Origin: Klebsiella pneumoniae
Lineage (GTDB): Bacteria > Bacteroidota > Bacteroidia > Flavobacteriales > Flavobacteriaceae
DNA: 11,004 nucleotides
Assembly (NCBI GenBank): GCA_943325355.2
Contig: CALPPA020000042.1
Coordinates: 1-11,004 of the forward strand
Reading direction: 5' to 3'
Positions within the stretch are counted from its first letter, which is position 1. Every line of letters starts with the position of its first letter. Shown piece after piece: positions 1 through 5,071 of this stretch. The notes beneath the pieces were generated by a model, which was not told the DNA's origin, made no database searches, and was given only the letters and a program-made list of their open reading frames with translations. The translations under genes were made by a program, and so were the position numbers.

Positions 1-1
1 C

Positions 2-277
2 AAAAATATTAAAAATGACAACAATTCGTTATTGTTCTCGAATTTGATTTTGAAATATTCTGATAAAGCTTTAGCGAAAGACATCGAACAAGAACCATTG
101 ACAAAATTATATTCGATGTCGTTAAAAAGTCAATTGGCAGCAGTTCGGTTTTTTGCCATTCAAAATTTGAAGAAAGATTCAGATAATTTGAAGGAATTCA
201 AAAATCAACTTTCCGATTTGAAGGACAATGAAAAAAACGAAAAAGTTTTGGAATTATTAAACGGATTAGAAATATAG
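2..277 (+). CDS. 3' end of an unrecognised helical protein (partial)
   Basis: This reading frame is open from the first bases of the window to a TAG stop at 275-277, so it is the C-terminal part (about 91 residues visible) of a gene that begins outside the window. An internal TTG at 32 could be read as a start, but the open frame upstream of it argues for a truncated longer gene. The visible protein is soluble-looking, with no membrane segment or signal. It is rich in Leu, Lys, Asp and Asn, and its spacing of hydrophobic residues suggests a run of alpha helices, perhaps HEAT/ARM-like or the helical tail of a larger enzyme. No catalytic motif is visible and I do not recognise the family. A strong hairpin terminator follows 11 bases after the stop, so it is the last gene of its transcript. 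Confidence 0.6.
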   Translation, partial: KNIKNDNNSLLFSNLILKYSDKALAKDIEQEPLTKLYSMSLKSQLAAVRFFAIQNLKKDSDNLKEFKNQLSDLKDNEKNEKVLELLNGLEI

Positions 278-288
278 TTTTTGACAAT

Positions 289-316
289 AAAAATCGCATT
301 AACAATGCGATTTTTT
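289..316 (+). terminator. Rho-independent terminator after the partial first gene
   Basis: A perfect 12-bp stem (AAAAATCGCATT at 289-300 paired with AATGCGATTTTT at 304-315) closes a 3-base loop and ends in a T run. It lies 11 bases after the stop codon at 277. The A/T flanks of the stem make it potentially active on both strands. Confidence 0.88.
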
Positions 317-321
317 AATTA

Positions 322-349
322 TTGGAAACTTCTATATATTTTATATTTG
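322..349 (+). promoter_or_regulatory. Promoter-like site in the gap upstream of the ytxH-like operon
   Basis: TTG at 322-324, a 17-base spacer, then TATATTTG at 342-349 is an exact match to the Bacteroidota housekeeping promoter pattern (TTG, then TAnnTTTG). It sits directly after the terminator at 289-316 and points into a 215-base stretch without a gene. It would give either a long leader for the ytxH-like operon or a separate short transcript. A second isolated TATATTTG at 425-432 has no well-spaced TTG. Promoter motifs this AT-rich arise by chance, so confidence is moderate. Confidence 0.45.
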
Positions 350-500
350 TTATAGAATTTACCAATCAAAAACGGCTTCCATAAATGCTTCTTAATGCAA
401 CTTTATAGATTGGGCAGCTTCGACTATATTTGTTACCCCTTTATTAAAACAGAGCCCCTTATTTGTAATATTCACTAATTTAAAAATACTTTAACGGCTT
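350..500. other. Non-coding gap with no recognisable element
   Basis: The stretch between the promoter-like site at 322-349 and the operon promoter at 508-536 has no ORF of useful length, no tRNA-like fold, and no clear terminator. There is an unpaired TATATTTG box at 425-432. A GGGC near 411-415 and a GCCCC near 454-458 could pair only weakly. I see nothing that identifies a known RNA family. Confidence 0.4.
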
Positions 501-507
501 ATTAACA

Positions 508-536
508 TTGAGTTGTTGACAAAGTTTGTAACTTTA
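508..536 (+). promoter_or_regulatory. Promoter of the ytxH-like operon
   Basis: TTG at 508-510, an 18-base spacer, and TAACTTTA at 529-536 (7 of 8 to TAnnTTTG, last G replaced by A) predict a transcript start around 542-545. That leaves a leader of about 20 bases before the ATG at 565. The TTG sits inside TTAACATTGA (502-511). The same ten bases occur in the same promoter position upstream of the DUF4175-like gene (5013-5022), which supports both calls. Confidence 0.6.
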
Positions 537-564
537 GAATATTATTAATTTAAATCACAAAGTT

Positions 565-918
565 ATGTCAAACAACACAGGAAATTCAGTATTGGCACTT
601 TTATTAGGTGCAGCGATTGGAGCAGGAGTTGGTATATTATTTGCTCCTGACAAAGGTTCAAAAACCAGAGAAAAAATTAAAGATGGTTTTGATGATGTGA
701 AAGACAATTTGAAACACAAATATGAAGATGTAACACATCAATTGAGAAAAAAGTTTGAGGGATCAAAACACGACTTAGAAGAAACTTATGAAGAAATGGT
801 TTCTAATATGAGTTATAAAACTGAAGACGTTATTTCTTTTTTGGAAACAAAGTTGGCTGATTTGAAAGAACAAAACGCTAAACTTCAAAAAAAACAAATA
901 GCTAATCACGAAAATTAA
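565..918 (+). CDS. YtxH-like glycine-zipper membrane protein
   Basis: A 117-residue protein with one N-terminal membrane segment (about residues 8-27) built as a glycine zipper, GAAIGAGVGILFAPDKG. It is followed by a charged, helical, Lys/Glu-rich tail likely to form a coiled coil (about 30-115). The Gly-rich helix leading into FAPDKGSKTREKI is the hallmark of the YtxH family, small general-stress proteins of unknown biochemical function; the length is normal. It is the first gene of a three-gene operon, with 11 bases to the next gene. The start at 565 is supported by the promoter 20-30 bases upstream. The tail is expected in the cytoplasm, anchored to the inner membrane. By analogy with the E. 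coli YqjD/ElaB proteins it might tether a cytoplasmic partner, but that is inference from architecture only. Confidence 0.85.
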   Translation: MSNNTGNSVLALLLGAAIGAGVGILFAPDKGSKTREKIKDGFDDVKDNLKHKYEDVTHQLRKKFEGSKHDLEETYEEMVSNMSYKTEDVISFLETKLADLKEQNAKLQKKQIANHEN

Positions 919-929
919 AAAATTAATTT

Positions 930-1280
930 ATGGCTTTTGAAGAACTAAAAGAAAACGCCGAAGACATTCAAAAACAGGCAAAAGGATACATTGAAAACAG
1001 CGTAGCTTATTACAAACTATGGGGTTTCAAAGTAGCAATGCGTTCGACTACAATGATATTAAAATTTACATTAATAGCATTGTCATTGTTAATGGTTTTA
1101 CTATTTTGTTCTGTCGCGGGAGCTTTTGCAATCGGGGAAGCCTTGGATAGTTATCCGTTAGGATTTCTAATCGTTGGGGGATTTTATTTAGTTTTTACAG
1201 GACTTTTATTTTTAATTAAAGATAAAGTTGTTGAAGGACCAATTTTGGAGAAATTCTCAGAAATCTTTTTTAACGACTAA
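930..1280 (+). CDS. Small two-helix membrane protein, phage-holin-III/YqjE-like
   Basis: A 116-residue protein with a charged amphipathic N-terminus (1-35), two strong membrane segments (about 41-68 and 75-96) and a short charged C-terminal tail. This layout matches the family usually annotated as phage holin family protein (holin superfamily III, the same broad family as E. coli YqjE). In bacterial chromosomes these are generally housekeeping envelope proteins rather than lysis proteins. No endolysin or phage gene is nearby, so a lysis role is unlikely. It lies between the YtxH-like gene (11 bases upstream) and the small DUF6327-like gene (3 bases downstream), so it is clearly part of one transcript. 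The order YtxH-like, holin-like, small basic-tailed protein parallels yqjD-yqjE-yqjK in enterobacteria. Function is unknown. Confidence 0.75.
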   Translation: MAFEELKENAEDIQKQAKGYIENSVAYYKLWGFKVAMRSTTMILKFTLIALSLLMVLLFCSVAGAFAIGEALDSYPLGFLIVGGFYLVFTGLLFLIKDKVVEGPILEKFSEIFFND

Positions 1281-1283
1281 AGT

Positions 1284-1538
1284 ATGGAAACAAAAAAATA
1301 TTCATCTTACGCCCAAATTGAATTAGAACTAGAAATTCTTAAAGTAGAGAGAGAACTCAATCTTAAAAGAATAGTCTTAGATGTTGAAAAAACAAAAGAG
1401 AGTCTTTTGCCAAAAAACATAATCAAAGGAATTTTTAGAGATTACAAATCGATTCTCTCCAACTCATCCGGAATGATTCTTAACATAGCTGTCCCATTAA
1501 TAATTAATTGGATAACAAAAAGGAAAAGAGGCGATTAA
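1284..1538 (+). CDS. Small DUF6327-like protein of unknown function
   Basis: An 84-residue protein in three parts: an N-terminal Glu/Leu-rich helix (about 6-40) that could form a coiled coil; a middle stretch (45-60); and a short hydrophobic helix (about 63-78, GMILNIAVPLIINWI) ending in the basic tail TKRKRGD. It resembles the small proteins of Flavobacteriaceae labelled DUF6327, a family name given from memory and not checked. It begins 3 bases after the holin-like gene and is the last gene of the operon. Its final codons (ATA ACA AAA AGG AAA AGA GGC) form the left arm of the terminator hairpin, and its TAA stop lies in the loop, so the KRKRG tail and the terminator are constrained together. 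No enzymatic motif is seen. Confidence 0.7.
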   Translation: METKKYSSYAQIELELEILKVERELNLKRIVLDVEKTKESLLPKNIIKGIFRDYKSILSNSSGMILNIAVPLIINWITKRKRGD

Positions 1539-1559
1539 GCCTCTTTTCCTTTTTGTTAT
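1512..1559. terminator. Long bidirectional terminator overlapping coding sequence
   Basis: A perfect 21-bp stem (1512-1532 paired with 1539-1559) has a six-base loop GATTAA. The core arms are AAGGAAAAGAGGC and GCCTCTTTTCCTT, with flanking A and T runs on either side, so it can terminate transcription from both directions. It sits between the stop regions of the convergent operon (stop at 1536-1538, inside the loop) and the SPFH gene (stop at 1566-1568 on the minus strand). Confidence 0.88.
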
Positions 1560-1565
1560 TTGTCT

Positions 1566-2564
1566 TTATAATTCTGTTTCCGGTAAATGTGGCGCTTCAG
1601 GTTCTTGTGGACCCTGATGTTGACTTGCAGAATGATGGTCTATTTTTGGTTTTAACCTTTTCGATTTTTTCATCATCTCTCCCACTTGATTCGAAGCAGA
1701 AAACGAAGCCACCATATTGTTCAACATATCACTTCCGGCTTGTGGTGAATTTGGCAATAAAATTAAATTGGAGTTAGCGTCTGCTCCAATCGCTTGTAAA
1801 GTATCATAATGTTGTGTCACGACAATCAAGGCTGAAGCTTCTTGCGAATTAATCCCCACTTTATTCAAAACATCCACACTTTCGACTAATCCACGAGCAA
1901 TTTCGCGTCTTTGATCAGCGATTCCTTGTCCTTGCAAACGCTTGCTTTCGGCTTCTGCTTTAGCTTTGGCCACAATTCTAATTCTTGATGCTTCTGCTTC
2001 AAATTCAGCCACCGTTTTTTCTCTATCGGCGGCATTTATTCTGTTCATTGCATTTTTTACCTGAATATCGGGATCAATATCGGTAACCAATGTATTGATG
2101 ATTGTATAACCATAAGTGGTCATTGCTTCGTTCAATTCTCTTTTTACCGCAATAGCAATATCATCTTTTCTTTCAAAAACATCATCTAGTTTTAGTTTGG
2201 GAACTTCGGCACGAACCACATCAAATACATAAGAAGTGATTTGATCGTGTGGATATTCCAATTTATAAAAAGCATCATAAACGGTTTCTTTTACCACCAT
2301 AAACTGAACGGAAACTTTTAGTTTCACAAATACATTGTCTTTAGTTTTAGTTTCGATAATAACGTCTAATTGTTGAATTTTTAAATTTACCCGACCGGCA
2401 ATTCTATCAATCAAAGGGATTTTTAGTTGAAGCCCTGATTGCCGGATGCTTAAAAACTTACCAAATCGCTCAATAACAACCGAGGTTTGTTGCTTAACCG
2501 TAAAAAAAGAGGAAAGAAAAATAAAAAACCCGAAAACAATAATGATAATCAATGTAATGTCCAT
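1566..2564 (-). CDS. SPFH/band-7 (stomatin/paraslipin-like) membrane protein
   Basis: A 332-residue protein with an N-terminal membrane anchor (about 3-21, rich in Ile and Phe). It is followed by a band-7/SPFH domain (about 22-190) recognisable from QTSVVIERFGKF near the start and the segment QLKIPLIDRI. A long helical region contains the family's EAEASRIRIVAKAKAEAESK stretch and ends in QGIADQRREIARGL. The last 35 residues are a polar, Pro/Glu/His-rich tail. Proteins of this type oligomerise at the membrane as scaffolds or organisers of lipid microdomains; no catalytic site is expected. It resembles the stomatin-like-2/paraslipin branch, but no NfeD partner gene is adjacent. It is a single-gene unit, divergent from the outer-membrane gene (79 bases between starts) and convergent with the ytxH-like operon, with which it shares the terminator. 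Confidence 0.9.
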   Translation of the reverse strand: MDITLIIIIVFGFFIFLSSFFTVKQQTSVVIERFGKFLSIRQSGLQLKIPLIDRIAGRVNLKIQQLDVIIETKTKDNVFVKLKVSVQFMVVKETVYDAFYKLEYPHDQITSYVFDVVRAEVPKLKLDDVFERKDDIAIAVKRELNEAMTTYGYTIINTLVTDIDPDIQVKNAMNRINAADREKTVAEFEAEASRIRIVAKAKAEAESKRLQGQGIADQRREIARGLVESVDVLNKVGINSQEASALIVVTQHYDTLQAIGADANSNLILLPNSPQAGSDMLNNMVASFSASNQVGEMMKKSKRLKPKIDHHSASQHQGPQEPEAPHLPETEL

Positions 2565-2614
2565 AAGAAGTATAATTTAGTTAAATAATTCACTGTTAAA
2601 TTACAAAAAAACTT

Positions 2615-2622
2615 TAGGTTTG
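2615..2622 (+). promoter_or_regulatory. Promoter -7 box of the outer-membrane barrel gene
   Basis: TAGGTTTG at 2615-2622 matches the Bacteroidota TAnnTTTG box exactly. The upstream element is weak (TTA at 2596-2598, 16 bases away). The box overlaps a TTG at 2620 that could otherwise be taken as a start codon. A transcript starting around 2628 excludes that TTG and favours the ATG at 2644, after a leader of about 15 bases. Confidence 0.55.
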
Positions 2623-2643
2623 CCGTGGTTTAAATCCAGTTTT

Positions 2644-3282
2644 ATGAAAAGATTATATTTTGCTTCTATTTCGATACTAATTTCCACAGCTGTTTTTGCA
2701 CAATATGAATATAGGGATTCAAATAGAATTGGAATCAGTTTTGGTGTTAACCAGTTTACTTTGAATACAAACGATTTTCAAACAAAACCCGGAACAGGCT
2801 GGAACGGAGGCCTTTCAATGAGAGGAAATTATTATAACAATTGGGATATGGTATATTCGATGCAGTTCAGTGAGAATAATTTTTCGGTTGTAACAGACAG
2901 CGGTTTTATTACTGAAGACACTAATTATAAATTATCATCTGCCCAAATATCCTTATTGTTGAGCTATAAAATTATTGAAAACCATTTGAGTTTTGAGTTT
3001 GGACCCTTAGTTCAAGTCAACGGAAAATTAAAAATAAATTCTATTGATGAAAGCAATATTATTTCTGGAACTACTTTATTAGCCAAAGACATAGTTGATA
3101 TTTCCACATTTAATTTTTTTCCTGTCATAGGAATCACTGCCGGAGTTCGTCACGTTCGCTTGAATGTTTCGTATCAATATGGAATAAATAATATGCTTGG
3201 GAATTTAAATAATAAAAATTTTGGAGTTGATTTTAAAGGAAATCCAGGAATATTAAATGGGAATTTGATTATTTATTTATAA
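2644..3282 (+). CDS. Small outer-membrane beta-barrel protein (PorT/OmpX-like)
   Basis: A 212-residue protein. The ATG at 2644 is chosen because it places a clean signal peptide at the N-terminus (MKRLYFASISILISTAVFA, then QYEYR). A TTG start at 2620 would add eight residues before the signal and overlaps the promoter box. The mature part alternates hydrophobic and polar residues in strands, with Gly/Asn/Asp-rich turns. It contains the segments RIGISFGVNQF, FEFGPLVQV and VGVRHVRLNVSYQYGI-like strands typical of small 8-strand barrels in Bacteroidota. The length suits the outer membrane beta-barrel/PorT-like families. No lipoprotein cysteine and no plug or C-terminal sorting domain is present. 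It is a single gene between divergent SPFH and convergent gltX. The specific function is unknown. Confidence 0.75.
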   Translation: MKRLYFASISILISTAVFAQYEYRDSNRIGISFGVNQFTLNTNDFQTKPGTGWNGGLSMRGNYYNNWDMVYSMQFSENNFSVVTDSGFITEDTNYKLSSAQISLLLSYKIIENHLSFEFGPLVQVNGKLKINSIDESNIISGTTLLAKDIVDISTFNFFPVIGITAGVRHVRLNVSYQYGINNMLGNLNNKNFGVDFKGNPGILNGNLIIYL

Positions 3283-3288
3283 GAATTA

Positions 3289-3338
3289 TTTCAATAATCT
3301 TGAAATGAAAAGGCACAAATGGCACTATATTAATAGTG
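3289..3338. terminator. Two weak hairpins between convergent genes
   Basis: Two short inverted repeats lie between the stop of the barrel gene (3282) and the stop of gltX (3373 on the minus strand): TTTCAA/TTGAAA (3289-3305, 5-base loop) and CACTAT/ATAGTG (3323-3338, 4-base loop). Neither is followed by a good T run, so they may only weakly support termination in either direction. Confidence 0.3.
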
Positions 3339-3372
3339 AACTTTGTACATTCTTTATGAACCTTGTGTTTAT

Positions 3373-4911
3373 TTATAAAGTAGCTATCGCTTTCTCAATT
3401 CTTTTAATTGTTTCCTCTTTTCCAATGAGTTCCACGATGTCAAAAAGGTGTGGACCTTTCAAAGCACCAACTAAACTCAAACGGAAAGGTTGCATCACTT
3501 TTCCCATTCCAATTTCATTTTTTACCATCCAATCTTTTACAATAGTTTCGATATTCATTACAGTAAAATCGCTTATTTCTTCAAGAACCGAAATCAATTC
3601 CTGCATTAAAGCAGGAGTTGCTGTATTCCAGTTTTTCGATGCTTTCTCGTCATAATCTGTTGGAGCAACAAAAAAGAAATCACTCAAATCCCAGAATTCT
3701 GAAACAAAATTAGCTCGTTCTTTTATTAGAGAAACTATTTTTATCAGATTTGTCATTGCTTCGCCAGTTCGAGCAGAGCTATCGAGTCTGAAGGAATCTA
3801 TCCCTTTTTCAGCTACAATAAGAGCAAAGGTTTTCGCCAAATCAGCATCATTTTGTTTCATTAAATATTGATGATTGAACCACTTATTTTTCTCTGGATC
3901 AAATTTTGCTCCCGCTTTGTGAACTCTACTCAAATCAAACTTTTCAATTAATTCATTTAACGAAAATAATTCTTGTTCGGTTCCATCATTCCATCCTAAT
4001 AAAGCGAGAAAATTAACAACCGCCTCTGGAAAAAATCCTTTTTCTCTGTAACCTGACGAAACTCCTTCGGCAGTTTTCCAATCTAATGGAAATACCGGAA
4101 ATCCCATTTTATCACCATCACGTTTTGATAATTTTCCGTTTCCAACAGGTTTCATAATTAAGGGTAAATGTGCGAATTCAGGTGCTTCCCAACCAAATGC
4201 TCTGTATAATAAAACGTGCAACGGCATTGATGGCAACCATTCCTCTCCACGAATTACGTGCGAAGTTTCCATTAAATGATCATCAACAATATTCGCTAAA
4301 TGATAGGTTGGCATTCCGTCACTTTTAAACAAAACTTTGTCGTCCAAAAGATTGGTTTCAAACTTCACATCACCACGAATGATATCTTTTAAATGCAAAG
4401 TTTCGTCAACTGGAGTTTTAAAACGGATCACGTAATCTTCGCCTGCAGCAATCCTTTTAGCTGTTTCATCACTAGAAATAACCAAAGAAGTGTCTAATTT
4501 CTCTCGATTATGCCAATTGTAAATAAATGTTTTTCCTTGCTCTTCGTGTTGTTTTCTATGTAAATCCAATGCTTCGGCAGTATCAAAAGCATAATAGGCA
4601 TTTCCCGAATTTATCAGGATATCTGCATATTCTTTGTACAAATGCTTTCTTTCGGATTGTTTGTATGGACCAAATTTTTCATTTTTTCCAATAGTTTCAT
4701 CGGGTGCAATTCCCAACCATTCCAAGGCTTCCATAATATATTCTTCAGCACCAGGAACAAAACGATTTTGGTCTGTGTCCTCAATTCGAATAAAGAAAAC
4801 ACCGTTGTTTTTTTTGGCAAACAAATAATTGAAAAGGGCAGTACGCACTCCGCCAATATGTAAAGGTCCAGTAGGACTTGGTGCAAAACGCACTCGAATT
4901 GGGTTTGACAT
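3373..4911 (-). CDS. gltX: Glutamyl-tRNA synthetase
   Basis: A 512-residue class I aminoacyl-tRNA synthetase that charges tRNA(Glu) with glutamate using ATP in the cytoplasm. The N-terminus carries FAPSPTGPLHIGGVRTALFN with the HIGH-type motif at residues 18-21. The second class I signature appears as KLSKR at 260-264. Between them are the glutamate-specific stretches RIEDTDQNR and IRGEEWLPSMP. The C-terminal helical anticodon-binding half contains KFDLSRVHKAGAKFDPEKNKWFN. Length is normal for bacterial GluRS. The start ATG (4909-4911) follows a promoter-like TATCTTTG by about 16 bases on the minus strand. It is a single-gene unit, divergent from the DUF4175-like gene. Whether it is discriminating or also charges tRNA(Gln) cannot be read from the sequence by eye. 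Confidence 0.97.
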   Translation of the reverse strand: MSNPIRVRFAPSPTGPLHIGGVRTALFNYLFAKKNNGVFFIRIEDTDQNRFVPGAEEYIMEALEWLGIAPDETIGKNEKFGPYKQSERKHLYKEYADILINSGNAYYAFDTAEALDLHRKQHEEQGKTFIYNWHNREKLDTSLVISSDETAKRIAAGEDYVIRFKTPVDETLHLKDIIRGDVKFETNLLDDKVLFKSDGMPTYHLANIVDDHLMETSHVIRGEEWLPSMPLHVLLYRAFGWEAPEFAHLPLIMKPVGNGKLSKRDGDKMGFPVFPLDWKTAEGVSSGYREKGFFPEAVVNFLALLGWNDGTEQELFSLNELIEKFDLSRVHKAGAKFDPEKNKWFNHQYLMKQNDADLAKTFALIVAEKGIDSFRLDSSARTGEAMTNLIKIVSLIKERANFVSEFWDLSDFFFVAPTDYDEKASKNWNTATPALMQELISVLEEISDFTVMNIETIVKDWMVKNEIGMGKVMQPFRLSLVGALKGPHLFDIVELIGKEETIKRIEKAIATL

Positions 4912-4927
4912 TTCTGTAAATTTTTTG

Positions 4928-4935
4928 CAAAGATA
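4928..4935 (-). promoter_or_regulatory. Promoter -7 box of gltX
   Basis: Read on the minus strand, TATCTTTG is an exact TAnnTTTG box and would start transcription roughly 10 bases before the gltX ATG. No TTG lies at the expected upstream distance. That position is occupied by the 7-base tandem repeats at 4938-4972. Confidence 0.45.
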
Positions 4936-4937
4936 AT

Positions 4938-4972
4938 TAGAAGTTAGAAGTCAGAAGTTAGAAGTCGGAAGT
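4938..4972. repeat. Five tandem 7-base repeats upstream of gltX
   Basis: Five consecutive heptamers: TAGAAGT, TAGAAGT, CAGAAGT, TAGAAGT, CGGAAGT. They lie between the gltX -7 box and the divergent DUF4175-like promoter, covering the place where the gltX -33 element should be. A change in copy number would therefore alter the gltX promoter upstream region. Confidence 0.8.
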
Positions 4973-5018
4973 TTTTAGAGAATTAGTCAATTAATTTTCC
5001 TTTAATCAATTTTTAACA

Positions 5019-5047
5019 TTGAATAAATCGAAAAATGGTTACTTTTA
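5019..5047 (+). promoter_or_regulatory. Promoter of the DUF4175-like/ybeY/mnmG unit
   Basis: TTG at 5019-5021, an 18-base spacer, and TACTTTTA at 5040-5047 (7 of 8 to TAnnTTTG). The TTG lies in TTAACATTGA (5013-5022), identical in sequence and position to the ytxH-like operon promoter. The predicted transcript start near 5053 leaves about 18 bases before the TTG start at 5072 and helps exclude any earlier in-frame start. Confidence 0.6.
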
Positions 5048-5071
5048 GCGGTTATAAATCAACGAATAATT

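Noticed and set aside
930..1280. Reading the holin-like gene as a sign of prophage
   Set aside because: There is no endolysin, structural, integrase or att-like sequence, and the neighbours are ordinary chromosomal genes.
1508..1777. Open frame on the plus strand across the convergent terminator
   Set aside because: It runs through the terminator and antisense to the well-supported SPFH gene, and its product looks like nothing.
2620..2643. Alternative TTG start for the outer-membrane barrel gene
   Set aside because: It overlaps the TAnnTTTG promoter box and puts extra residues ahead of a clean signal peptide starting at 2644.
3305..3655. Plus-strand open frame overlapping the end of gltX
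   Set aside because: Most of it is the complement of gltX coding sequence, and there is no promoter or recognisable protein.
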